Positions 19,195 through 27,326 of a stretch of 64,000 nucleotides of DNA are shown here, piece after piece. The notes beneath the pieces were generated by a model. It was not told where the DNA came from and searched no databases. It was given only the letters and a program-made list of their open reading frames with translations. The translations under genes and the position numbers were made by a program. Position 1 is the first letter of the stretch. Every line of letters begins with the position of its first letter. The stretch comes from Chitinophagaceae bacterium (GTDB lineage: Bacteria > Bacteroidota > Bacteroidia > Chitinophagales > Chitinophagaceae): contig JAHBTK010000003.1 of assembly GCA_019638625.1 (NCBI GenBank), positions 744,001-808,000 of the forward strand, in the 5' to 3' direction.

Positions 19195-19223
19195 CAAATC
19201 TATTGCTAGTTTTACATTTTCAA
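19195..19223 (-). promoter_or_regulatory. feoA-nadD promoter, leaderless configuration
   Basis: On the minus strand: TTG, an 18-nt spacer, TAGATTTG, five bases, ATG. Both elements match the Bacteroidota consensus. Confidence 0.6.
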
Positions 19224-19250
19224 TTTCGAAATTCGGAAAACCCGGTTATA

Positions 19251-19682
19251 ATGCCTGATATAAAGTTCTTTTTTTCTGACCGTTCCATAACAATACCGGC
19301 CCGGACAAAGCTCAAAAAATTCATCCGGGAACTGCTGGAAAAAAAAGGGAAACGACTGCAGCTTCTCAATTACATATTCTGCTCCGACGAAGCGTTGCTG
19401 GAAATAAACAAGACCTACTTACAACACGATTTTTACACCGATATCATCACTTTTGATTTGAGTGAGTATCCCAATGTAATTTCCTCGGAAGTTTATATCA
19501 GCGTGGATCGTATAAAGGAAAATGCCAAAAGCCTGGGAACCGGTGAAAAAGAGGAATTACACAGGATAATGTTCCATGGCGTGTTACATTTGCTGGGCTA
19601 CAAGGATAAGTTAAAAGCTGAAAAATTAGCAATGACAAAAGAGGAAGATCGTTTATTGAAACTATATTTCAGCAAAAATTGA
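19251..19682 (+). CDS. ybeY: Endoribonuclease YbeY
   Basis: YbeY is a single-strand RNase needed for 16S rRNA maturation and ribosome quality control. The 143-residue product ends with the metal motif HGVLHLLGYKDK. The third zinc-binding histidine of the E. coli HGxLHLxGYDH motif is Asp here, a substitution I believe is common in Bacteroidota. The start at 19251 matches the family; an open extension upstream overlaps the divergent feoA start. Its TGA overlaps the ATG of the CAP gene by one base. Confidence 0.92.
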   Translation: MPDIKFFFSDRSITIPARTKLKKFIRELLEKKGKRLQLLNYIFCSDEALLEINKTYLQHDFYTDIITFDLSEYPNVISSEVYISVDRIKENAKSLGTGEKEELHRIMFHGVLHLLGYKDKLKAEKLAMTKEEDRLLKLYFSKN

Positions 19683-20368
19683 TGTTCCACGTGAAACGTT
19701 TCACTTCTGTTTTTATTGTCCTGTCTCTTTTCCTATCTACAGCTTCCTTTTCCCAGGGCAGCATACGCCTTACAGACAAGGAATTTGAACATTCCCATAT
19801 AAAAGATACTTCTATAACAAATGCCCTTCATGGGAACAAAGCTTTTACTTCCCTTTCCGATCCTGAAAAAGAAGCGGTTTATTGGATCAATTTCACCCGG
19901 TTATACCCCAAACGCTTTTGTAAAGAGATACTACTCCCCTTCCTGGAACAGTTCCCTGAAATAAAAAGCAGTTATACCAAATCACTTGTCAAAGACTTGA
20001 ATGCTGTCCTGCCCGTCCCTTTGATTCTTCCTGCAGAGAAACTGAATACCATTGCACACAAACATGCCACAGACCTTGGTAGTAATGGATACCGCATCAG
20101 TCACAATTCCTCCTCCGGAGCCAGCTTTCAGAAACGGATGAACGAAGGTGGTATCTTTAGCTGTGTAGCCGAAAACATCTATGAGGGAAAACAAAGGGCT
20201 TTACAAAGTGTATTATTCCTGCTGATAGACAATGGTGTACCGGGCTTAGGTCACCGGAAAAACATACTGGATCAGAAAATGCATTCTCTTGGTATAGCCT
20301 TCTACCCTATCAAAAGCTCCAGCAACTATTTCTCTGTGCAGAACTTTTATTGTGGTGATCCGCTCTAA
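19682..20368 (+). CDS. CAP/SCP-domain secreted protein
   Basis: A 228-residue protein with a signal peptide (to about residue 25) and a CAP (cysteine-rich secretory/PR-1) domain: EAVYWINFTRLYP, then HKHATDLG, HNSSSG and GHRKNILD. Bacterial CAP proteins are extracytoplasmic and mostly uncharacterised. The first six codons (MFHVKR) are made by a parS site, and a second parS lies just after its stop. It is translationally coupled to ybeY (overlap TGATG). Confidence 0.85.
   Translation: MFHVKRFTSVFIVLSLFLSTASFSQGSIRLTDKEFEHSHIKDTSITNALHGNKAFTSLSDPEKEAVYWINFTRLYPKRFCKEILLPFLEQFPEIKSSYTKSLVKDLNAVLPVPLILPAEKLNTIAHKHATDLGSNGYRISHNSSSGASFQKRMNEGGIFSCVAENIYEGKQRALQSVLFLLIDNGVPGLGHRKNILDQKMHSLGIAFYPIKSSSNYFSVQNFYCGDPL
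19683..19698. promoter_or_regulatory. parS centromere-like site 1
   Basis: TGTTCCACGTGAAACG matches the conserved bacterial parS consensus TGTTCCACGTGAAACA at 15 of 16 positions, including the whole 14-bp core. It is embedded in the first codons of the CAP gene and overlaps a second perfect palindrome, GTGAAACGTTTCAC (19691-19704). ParB-CTP clamps load at such sites, which cluster near oriC. Confidence 0.9.
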
Positions 20369-20369
20369 A

Positions 20370-20385
20370 TGTTCCACGTGAAACC
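20370..20385. promoter_or_regulatory. parS centromere-like site 2
   Basis: TGTTCCACGTGAAACC, again 15 of 16 to the consensus with a full core, two bases after the CAP gene and 687 bp from site 1, just upstream of mnmG. Confidence 0.9.
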
Positions 20386-20415
20386 ATATTTATCATTTGT
20401 TAGGCGGAAGCACCT

Positions 20416-20423
20416 TAATTTTG
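20416..20423 (+). promoter_or_regulatory. -7 box of mnmG, leaderless configuration
   Basis: TAATTTTG is separated by four bases from the mnmG ATG at 20428. TTTG at 20396-20399 (16-nt spacer) is the nearest -33 candidate. The promoter lies immediately after parS site 2. Confidence 0.55.
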
Positions 20424-20427
20424 CAGG

Positions 20428-22293
20428 ATGTTTCCAAAATATGATGTGATAGTTGTGGGCGCCGGACATGCAGGCTGCGAAGCAGCAGCAGCGGCAGCCA
20501 ATATGGGAAGTAAGACCTTGCTCATTACCATGAACATGCAAACCATCGCCCAGATGAGTTGCAACCCCGCCATGGGAGGCATAGCCAAAGGACAAATTGT
20601 TAGGGAAATAGATGCCATGGGCGGTTACTCCGGTATTGTCACCGACCTCTCCACTATACAATTCCGCATGCTCAATAAATCCAAAGGTCCTGCCATGTGG
20701 AGCCCCAGAGCACAAAACGATCGCATGCTGTTCTCCCTCAAATGGAGAGAGCTCCTGGAACAAACTCCTAACCTCGACTTTTACCAGGATATGGTAAACG
20801 GACTCCTGATCAGGGAAGGAAAATGTATTGGGGTGATCACCGGTATGGGACATCATATTGAAGCTGCTTCTGTGGTACTGACCAATGGCACTTTTTTAAA
20901 CGGGATCATACATATCGGTGAAAAAAGATTCGGGGGCGGACGGGTAGCGGAAAAAGCCGCTACCGGTATTACAGAACAGTTGGTAACCCTGGGATTTGAA
21001 AGCGACCGGCTCAAAACAGGAACCCCTCCCCGGGTAGATGGAAGAAGTCTTGACTATTCGAAAATGGAGGAACAAAAAGGAGATGAAGAAATTACAGGTT
21101 TCAGCTTTACCAACACATCAAAAATAAAACCAGAGCAACAAAGAAGCTGCTGGATCACCTACACCAATCAAACAGTACATGATACCCTGAAAACCGGCTT
21201 TGACAGAAGCCCGATGTATGCCGGAAGGATAGAAGGAGTAGGTCCCAGGTATTGCCCCAGTATAGAAGATAAGATAAACCGCTTTGCGGAAAGGGAAAGA
21301 CACCAGCTCTTTGTGGAACCTGAAGGATGGAATACGGTCGAAATTTATGTCAATGGCTTTTCCACTTCCCTGCCGGAAGAAGTGCAATATGAAGCTTTAT
21401 TAAAAATTCCGGGGTTCGAAAATTGTAAAATGTTTAGACCGGGGTATGCTATAGAATACGACTATTTCCCCCCTACCCAATTAACCTATTCCCTCGAAAC
21501 CAAATTAATACAAAACCTGTTCTTTGCCGGGCAGATAAATGGTACAACGGGATATGAAGAAGCCGCCTGCCAGGGGCTGATCGCCGGAATAAACGCTCAT
21601 CTGAAATCCTGCGACAAAGAACCGTTTACCCTGAAAAGAAGTGACGCCTATATCGGTGTATTAATTGATGACCTGATCAATAAGGGAACAGAAGAACCCT
21701 ACCGCATGTTTACCAGCAGGGCGGAATTCAGAACCTTGCTCCGTCAGGATAATGCCGATCTCCGCCTGACAGAAAAATCCTACAAAATAGGACTGGCTTC
21801 GGAAGAACGTTACCAGGCACTGAAGGAAAAAGAAAACGCTATTGAATATATTAATAATTTTCTTAATAATATATCATTAGAACCTGAGGAGGTAAATTCT
21901 TATCTCCAACACCTGGATTCGGCGGCACTGAATCAAAAACAAAAGGCTTCCCAGCTACTTCTCCGACCTTCCATAAAACTGGAAGATTTTATTGCCTCCG
22001 TACCCAAACTATCCGACCTGAAAGCAAAAACCAGGCAGGACCTGGAACAGGCGGAAATCCAGATCAAGTACAATGTGTATATAGAAAAGGAAAAGGAACT
22101 GGTAGAAAAAATGTCCAAACTGGAAAATCTTCCTATCCCAGAGAACTTCAATTACGAAAAAATTCCGGCTATTTCAGCAGAGGCCCGGCAAAAATTCACC
22201 AAAATAAAACCCGTTACCCTGGGACAGGCTTCCAGGATATCCGGGGTGAACCCCAGTGATGTGCAGATACTCATGGTCTATATGGGAAGATAA
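20428..22293 (+). CDS. mnmG: tRNA uridine-5-carboxymethylaminomethyl modification enzyme MnmG
   Basis: MnmG (GidA) with MnmE installs cmnm5U34 in tRNAs reading split codon boxes. The 621-residue product has the FAD dinucleotide motif VVGAGHAGCEAA at the start, SCNPAMGGIAKG near residue 46, the GTPPRVDGRSL loop with the family signature, and the C-terminal helical domain ending in ISGVNPSDVQILMVYM. It is often found near oriC, which fits the flanking parS sites. Confidence 0.97.
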   Translation: MFPKYDVIVVGAGHAGCEAAAAAANMGSKTLLITMNMQTIAQMSCNPAMGGIAKGQIVREIDAMGGYSGIVTDLSTIQFRMLNKSKGPAMWSPRAQNDRMLFSLKWRELLEQTPNLDFYQDMVNGLLIREGKCIGVITGMGHHIEAASVVLTNGTFLNGIIHIGEKRFGGGRVAEKAATGITEQLVTLGFESDRLKTGTPPRVDGRSLDYSKMEEQKGDEEITGFSFTNTSKIKPEQQRSCWITYTNQTVHDTLKTGFDRSPMYAGRIEGVGPRYCPSIEDKINRFAERERHQLFVEPEGWNTVEIYVNGFSTSLPEEVQYEALLKIPGFENCKMFRPGYAIEYDYFPPTQLTYSLETKLIQNLFFAGQINGTTGYEEAACQGLIAGINAHLKSCDKEPFTLKRSDAYIGVLIDDLINKGTEEPYRMFTSRAEFRTLLRQDNADLRLTEKSYKIGLASEERYQALKEKENAIEYINNFLNNISLEPEEVNSYLQHLDSAALNQKQKASQLLLRPSIKLEDFIASVPKLSDLKAKTRQDLEQAEIQIKYNVYIEKEKELVEKMSKLENLPIPENFNYEKIPAISAEARQKFTKIKPVTLGQASRISGVNPSDVQILMVYMGR

Positions 22294-22310
22294 GGCTGGT
22301 TTAAGGAGCT

Positions 22311-23321
22311 TTAAAGCCCCAGTTGAGCACTTATATCCAGCATCCGCCTGATGGGCTTAAATGCCTCTTTCCTGAGTTCCTCGTCCATTACCAGTTCAGG
22401 AGACTCGTATTCCATGCACAAATACAATTTTTCAAGCGTATTCAGCTTCATATGCGGACAGTCGTTGCAGGCGCAACTGTTGTCCGGTGGCGCCGGAATA
22501 AACTGTTTTTCCGGAGAGTCCTTCTGCATCTGATGCAGTATACCGGTTTCGGTAGCTACTATAAACGCTCTTGAAGGGTCTGATTTGGTAAACTTAAGAA
22601 GCTGCGTAGTAGATCCTATATAGTCTGCCAGTTTCAGCACAGGGTCTTCACACTCCGGGTGTGCTATTACTTTTGCATCCGGATGTCTCAGCTTCAGTCT
22701 GGTTATTTTTTCCCGGCTGAAGATTTCATGTACCATACAGGCGCCATCCCACAATACCATCTCTCTCCCGCTTTGTTTGTTAATGAACGCTCCCAGGTTT
22801 TTATCCGGCGCAAATATTATTTTCTGATCCTTTGGCAAGCTTTCCACAATTTGCCGGGCATTGGAAGAAGTGCAAATAATATCACTTAATGCCTTAATAC
22901 CTGCAGAACAATTGATATAAGAAATTACAATATGATCGGGGTATTGTTCTTTAAATTTTTTAAATAAATGCGGTGGCGCTGAATCAGAAAGGGAACAACC
23001 CGCTTTCAGGTCTGGCAACAATACCTTTTTATCCGGGTTCAGGATCTTTGCCGTCTCGGCCATGAAATGTACTCCCGCGAACACAATGATATCTGCCGTT
23101 GTCTTCTCCGCCTGTTGCGCCAGCCCTAAACTGTCTCCTATATAATCCGCCACATCCTGTATATCCGCATCCTGGTAATAATGCGCCAGCACTACAGCAT
23201 TCTTTTCTTTCTTCAATCTTTCGATCTCCTTAAAAAGGTCCAACTCCACATCAACATCAATATCAAGAAATCCTACCTGCTCTACATTTTTTTTCGCTTC
23301 ATCAATGTTAATTACTGCCAT
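22311..23321 (-). CDS. nadA: Quinolinate synthase NadA
   Basis: NadA condenses iminoaspartate with dihydroxyacetone phosphate to quinolinate in de novo NAD synthesis. The 336-residue product shows [19 protein letters not shown] near residue 45 and the cysteines expected to bind the oxygen-sensitive 4Fe-4S cluster in CTSSNA, HPECE and [11 protein letters not shown]. nadB and nadC are not adjacent. Convergent with mnmG, 17 nt apart. Confidence 0.96.
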   Translation of the reverse strand: MAVINIDEAKKNVEQVGFLDIDVDVELDLFKEIERLKKEKNAVVLAHYYQDADIQDVADYIGDSLGLAQQAEKTTADIIVFAGVHFMAETAKILNPDKKVLLPDLKAGCSLSDSAPPHLFKKFKEQYPDHIVISYINCSAGIKALSDIICTSSNARQIVESLPKDQKIIFAPDKNLGAFINKQSGREMVLWDGACMVHEIFSREKITRLKLRHPDAKVIAHPECEDPVLKLADYIGSTTQLLKFTKSDPSRAFIVATETGILHQMQKDSPEKQFIPAPPDNSCACNDCPHMKLNTLEKLYLCMEYESPELVMDEELRKEAFKPIRRMLDISAQLGL

Positions 23322-23886
23322 AGTATTTATTATTAATTATTATTTATTTAAAAGCCCTACTACTATTACCCCTGTGAATATGGGGATATAATATTTGTCA
23401 ATGCTTTTTGCAAAGTTAAAACTATTGAATTATTAACGTTAGTACACATTAAATTCACACCTTCCGAATCAGTGTCATCAAGGAAAAAGGAGAGAATTTA
23501 ACAATCGTTGATAATTATTACACGGGGGAAATAAACTCCGGAAAACTTTTCAAAAAGCTGTGAGTAAATAGGGCGTAATAAAAGCAATAATTCAAAAACT
23601 CCGGAAAGGGGAATTTCCGGGATAGTAAAAAATATTTCTTTTAGTTATTTGCCAACAGGAAAAGAGATCGGATTGGAATGTTTTTAACATTTATCAAAGG
23701 CTGTTCACAGCATCCTGTGGAATTCTTAAAAACGAAATCCGGGGAAAAAAAATTGTATAAATAAATAATAAACAATCCACAATAGCAAAGCAATATGGAA
23801 GCCGGTTTTCAGCGCTTTTCCACAATTTGTTGATAAACATTTATTACCCTATTTTTGCCGTCCATTAAAAATATATTAGAAATTAT
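23322..23886. other. AT-rich intergenic region, candidate oriC
   Basis: A 565-bp gap, long for this genome. Sites resembling the DnaA box TTATNCACA: TTTTCCACA at 23816-23824 (fits TTWTNCACA), one-mismatch boxes at 23373-23381 (minus), 23559-23567 (minus) and 23828-23836 (minus), and two-mismatch boxes at 23701-23709 and 23773-23781. An almost pure A/T stretch (about 23322-23351) could be an unwinding element. The parS pair is 3-4 kb away. There is no dnaA gene in the window, and many replication origins lack one nearby. Gene direction does not switch clearly here. Confidence 0.35.
23826..23857 (+). promoter_or_regulatory. Promoter of the PpiD-like foldase gene
   Basis: TTTG, a 20-nt spacer and TATTTTTG: a full consensus promoter, with a leader of about 25 nt. 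A DnaA-like box (TTTTCCACA) abuts its -33 element. Confidence 0.75.
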
Positions 23887-26016
23887 ATGTCTATTATTCA
23901 GACGATCCGCGACAAAGCAGCGGTTTTTGTTTTTACCATTATCGGGCTTAGCCTTATCGGATTTTTGGTGCAGGATGCTTTTGTTGGCAGAACAGGTAAT
24001 TTTTTCAACTCCCCTGAAACTACTGTCGGTAAAGTAAATGGCGTTTCTATTGACCGGGCAGAGTACGACGAAAGAGTAAGAAACCGGGAAGCCCAGTACC
24101 AGGCTGCCGGCTACAGGATAGAAGAAGTTACCAGGCAACAGATTTACGAAGAAATCTGGAATGCCCTGGTAAGCAAAGAGCTTATTGAAAGTGAAACCAA
24201 CAAACTCGGTTTGTCCTTTACTTCAAAAGAATTCGCCAATCTTTTATTCAGTGATAATGCGCCGCAGGAGTTTAAACAACAGTTTACCGATCCTAATACC
24301 GGTGTATATAATATAGAGGCCGCCAGGAACGCGTTCAGAACGATACAGAAAAGCAAGGATGCCCAGCAGATCCGCCAGGTGAACGAGCAATTGATCGATC
24401 CGATAATTTTTTCTCAATTACAGAATAAACTGCTGGAATTGTATTCCGGCAGCGTGTACCTCCCGAAATGGCTGGTAGAAAAACAACATGCTGAAAACGA
24501 AAGTCTGGCGACCCTGAATTTCGTGGGATTATCTTTTATTACCGTACCGGATTCTTCCGTGAAGATTTCAGACGCGGCCGTCAACGAATATATTCAGAAC
24601 CATAAGGAGCAGTTCAAGCAGGAAAGAAGCAGGAGTATAGCCTATGTGACATTTGACGCTTCACCCAATAAAAAGGATAGTACGGAATTGTGGGATAAAA
24701 TAGCAGGATTGAAACAGCAGTTTGCAGAAGCGAAAGATCCCGGGATTTTTGTTACGCGGAACGGAACAAAATCGCCTTTTTTTGATGGTTATATAAACAG
24801 GAGCAGGATACAGGTTCCTCAAAAGGACTCTATACTGGGGCTTTCGCAAGGGGAAGTATTTGGTCCTTATTTCGATGGAAACTCCGTAGCGCTGGCGCGG
24901 GTGATAGACTCAAAAGTATTACCCGACTCTGTTAAGGCCAGGCATATATTAATAGCATTGAATGATCCGCAAACCGGCGAACCCCTGCTGGCAGATTCAA
25001 CAGCCAAAAACAGGATTGACAGTATACAGAGAGTCATTGCCGGCGGAAGCGCTTCTTTCGAAACAATGGTCATTCAGTATTCCGATGACCTGGGATCAAA
25101 ACAACAGTTTGGTGATCTGGGATATTTTGCCAACGGACAAATGGTAAAAGAATTCAACGATTTCTGTTTCGAAGGAAAAAGGGGAGATAAAGGAGTGGTG
25201 AAAACACAGTTTGGATATCACTATATTGAAATTCAGGATCAGAAAAATTTTGAACAAGCCTATAAAATAGCCTACCTGAGCAAAACCATCGAAGCCAGCA
25301 GGGAGACAGATGAAGCAGCATCCGGCGCGGCTACCTTGTTTGCATCCACCAGCAGAACAGCCAAAGCATTTGAGGATAATATTAAGAAAGACAGCCTGGA
25401 CCAGCGGGTAGCTGAAAATATCCGTGTGATGGATTACCAGGTCCCGGGATTGGGCGTTTCCCGCTCTTTTATCAAATGGGTATACGAAAACAAACCCGGT
25501 ACGGTGTCTGAACCGATTTCGGTAGGCGATCAATATGTGGTGGCCCTGGTAACCGGTGAAAAGGCGGAAGGCACTTTGTCAGCATCTGATCTTACCACCA
25601 GGATAATGGTAGAACCGATATTGAGGGAAAAAGAAAAAGCAAAACAACTGGTTCAGAAATTCGGTACTTATGCCAGTCTGGAAGAAGCGGCCCAAAAAAC
25701 CGGCCAGGAGATCCAGCAAATTGACAGCCTTCATTTTTCAGACAGCTTTAAGCCGCTGTTAGGAAACGAACCGAAAGTAATAGGGGCCTCCTTTAATACC
25801 GCAAATGAATCAAAACCCTCTGCTCCATTAACGGGGAACGGAGGCGTGTACGTGGTGCAGACCAGGATTTCGGCCGGCAGCGGAGGGCAAAATAATACAG
25901 AAGACCAGCGTAAAGCGACCATGATGCAAATGAAACAAATGCAGGGCTATGGTATGATGGACGCATTGAGAAGAAGTGCGGAAATAAAAGACAACAGACT
26001 GAAAGCGGGATATTGA
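23887..26016 (+). CDS. PpiD/SurA-type peptidylprolyl isomerase, membrane anchored
   Basis: A 709-residue periplasmic chaperone. Residues 11-35 form one inner-membrane helix ([21 protein letters not shown]), followed by a SurA_N-like helical chaperone domain to about 240 and a parvulin domain near 345-450 ([10 protein letters not shown], then [16 protein letters not shown] and [13 protein letters not shown]). This is the PpiD layout: folding of exported and outer-membrane proteins. It has its own promoter and a strong terminator. Confidence 0.92.
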   Translation: MSIIQTIRDKAAVFVFTIIGLSLIGFLVQDAFVGRTGNFFNSPETTVGKVNGVSIDRAEYDERVRNREAQYQAAGYRIEEVTRQQIYEEIWNALVSKELIESETNKLGLSFTSKEFANLLFSDNAPQEFKQQFTDPNTGVYNIEAARNAFRTIQKSKDAQQIRQVNEQLIDPIIFSQLQNKLLELYSGSVYLPKWLVEKQHAENESLATLNFVGLSFITVPDSSVKISDAAVNEYIQNHKEQFKQERSRSIAYVTFDASPNKKDSTELWDKIAGLKQQFAEAKDPGIFVTRNGTKSPFFDGYINRSRIQVPQKDSILGLSQGEVFGPYFDGNSVALARVIDSKVLPDSVKARHILIALNDPQTGEPLLADSTAKNRIDSIQRVIAGGSASFETMVIQYSDDLGSKQQFGDLGYFANGQMVKEFNDFCFEGKRGDKGVVKTQFGYHYIEIQDQKNFEQAYKIAYLSKTIEASRETDEAASGAATLFASTSRTAKAFEDNIKKDSLDQRVAENIRVMDYQVPGLGVSRSFIKWVYENKPGTVSEPISVGDQYVVALVTGEKAEGTLSASDLTTRIMVEPILREKEKAKQLVQKFGTYASLEEAAQKTGQEIQQIDSLHFSDSFKPLLGNEPKVIGASFNTANESKPSAPLTGNGGVYVVQTRISAGSGGQNNTEDQRKATMMQMKQMQGYGMMDALRRSAEIKDNRLKAGY

Positions 26017-26035
26017 CCGAAAAAGTTTTTAATAA

Positions 26036-26070
26036 ACAAAAAAGGATTGGAGCACCCAATCCTTTTTTGT
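26036..26070. terminator. Strong stem-loop terminator after the foldase gene
   Basis: GGATTGG pairs with CCAATCC around a five-base loop; an A-run before and a T-run after extend the stem to about 15 bp, giving an intrinsic terminator usable in both directions. Confidence 0.85.
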
Positions 26071-26073
26071 TTG

Positions 26074-26103
26074 TTGAGTAGATAGAAAATTTGCTTATTT
26101 TTG
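26074..26103 (+). promoter_or_regulatory. tRNA-Pro promoter
   Basis: TTG, a 19-nt spacer, TATTTTTG; exact fit to the Bacteroidota consensus, with transcription expected about 17 nt before the mature tRNA. Confidence 0.75.
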
Positions 26104-26124
26104 CACCCCCCTGGTAAATAAGTT

Positions 26125-26198
26125 CGGGAAGTGGCGCAGCCCGGTAGCGCACTTGTATGGGGTGCAAGGGGTCGCAAGTTCGAATCTTGTCTTCCCGA
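26125..26198 (+). tRNA. tRNA-Pro (anticodon GGG)
   Basis: A 74-nt cloverleaf: acceptor CGGGAAG/CTTCCCG (7 bp), D stem GCGC/GCGC, anticodon stem CTTGT/GCAAG with loop ATGGGGT (anticodon GGG, T33 present), five-base variable loop, T stem GCAAG/CTTGT with TTCGAAT, and discriminator A. It reads CCC and CCU. CCA is not encoded. Promoter and downstream hairpin flank it. Confidence 0.95.
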
Positions 26199-26202
26199 CT
26201 TC

Positions 26203-26244
26203 GCTCGCCATAGCAGTTTTCTGCGAAGGCGAGCTTTCTTTTTG
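26203..26244 (+). terminator. Probable terminator of tRNA-Pro
   Basis: GCTCGCC (26203-26209) pairs with GGCGAGC (26228-26234), followed by a T-rich run. Confidence 0.6.
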
Positions 26245-26249
26245 GCGAG

Positions 26250-26420
26250 CTACGTCGGGTAAACCCGACCGACGTTACAATATGTAATAAGCCTTCTATA
26301 GCTTTAGCGTAGGCGGGCTTTTTCATTTGTAGCATTGTTTCTCCGCTGCAGGCTTCGCCGGGCAAAGCCCGACATGAGCCTGATATTTGTACAGGAAGAG
26401 CGGCGAAACAAGTCCTCTTC
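26250..26420. repeat. Cluster of short palindromes
   Basis: Non-coding stretch with GTCGGGT-AAA-CCCGAC, CGGGC-AAA-GCCCG and an AAGCC/GGCTT-type hairpin with a T-run, resembling intergenic palindromic repeats of Bacteroidota. The rest of the gap up to 26678 shows no gene I can support. Confidence 0.5.
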
Positions 26421-26677
26421 GCACGATAGAACGGGGGCTGCTGTTTCAGCCCTTCCCCCAAAAGATCATAAAATAATCCTGTCTTCCCGGCTTATGAAAA
26501 CCCTCGATTTAGATTGCTTCCTTTTTCCGTAATCAGTAGACTGATGCACGATGTTTTACCGTAGCTTTTCTATATCTTTCAGGATATCGGATCCTGATTG
26601 GTTTGGTTTTATTGCTGTGGTCGGTCTGAGTATTTTATTCTGTGCGGCTCTTCTGTCCTCAATTAACATAAAAGGGA

Positions 26678-27217
26678 ATGATGAAAGCCATTTTAACTGA
26701 ACAAACTAGGTTAAAAATAAATTCAACGAAGCTTACACTAATCTTACTTAATTGTTTGCTATTTACAGCCTGTTCAAGATTGCCTTTCCAGGCAATTTCC
26801 TATTTTTCATTTGATGGTACTGCGGATGGAGGTATAGACATTGTGACCCAAAAGAAGTATGAAATTTCGATATATAAAAACGGAAAGGTAATTTTAAAGA
26901 AAGTAAACAGCGACGCAAAACTACTTTTGTCTACTGGAAATCTTACGATAGGAAGACGCAAAACTAAGCAAACGATTGAAAATGTTTTTAACCCAAATAT
27001 GTTTTCCGGGTTGATTGACGAATGGGAGTTGTTCCCGTTAGCACTCAGTTCTAAGGCTGTTGTACATAAATTTACTAAAACAAAGGGAAGCAGGTGTCTT
27101 GCCATTGATAAATACGCCCGTTTTTGGCTGGATTATAATTATTGGCAAGCGATAGATATGCACCCCAAAAATGGAAATATTTTCCGGAAACAAAAGGCAA
27201 GGCATTGGAAGAATTAG
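26678..27217 (+). CDS. Hypothetical lipoprotein
   Basis: A 179-residue product; residues 1-32 look like a lipoprotein signal with lipobox LFTAC, then a globular region with alternating beta-type segments (YFSFDGTADGGIDI, KYEISIYKNGKVIL) and a basic, aromatic C-terminus. An ATG one codon downstream (26681) is equally possible. I do not recognise a family. It is more AT-rich than the housekeeping genes. Confidence 0.5.
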   Translation: MMKAILTEQTRLKINSTKLTLILLNCLLFTACSRLPFQAISYFSFDGTADGGIDIVTQKKYEISIYKNGKVILKKVNSDAKLLLSTGNLTIGRRKTKQTIENVFNPNMFSGLIDEWELFPLALSSKAVVHKFTKTKGSRCLAIDKYARFWLDYNYWQAIDMHPKNGNIFRKQKARHWKN

Positions 27218-27295
27218 GGAATGGACTTTCCAATAGTCACACAACAAAAGAAAAACAAGCGTCCACTGGCTTATTATCAGGGTAAGGTGTAAGCA

Positions 27296-27303
27296 TACCT
27301 TTG
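27296..27303 (+). promoter_or_regulatory. -7 box of the GH32-like gene
   Basis: TACCTTTG, exact TAnnTTTG fit, 23 nt before the ATG at 27327. No good -33 TTG. Confidence 0.5.
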
Positions 27304-27326
27304 TTTAACCAATAAAATTTTGCTCA

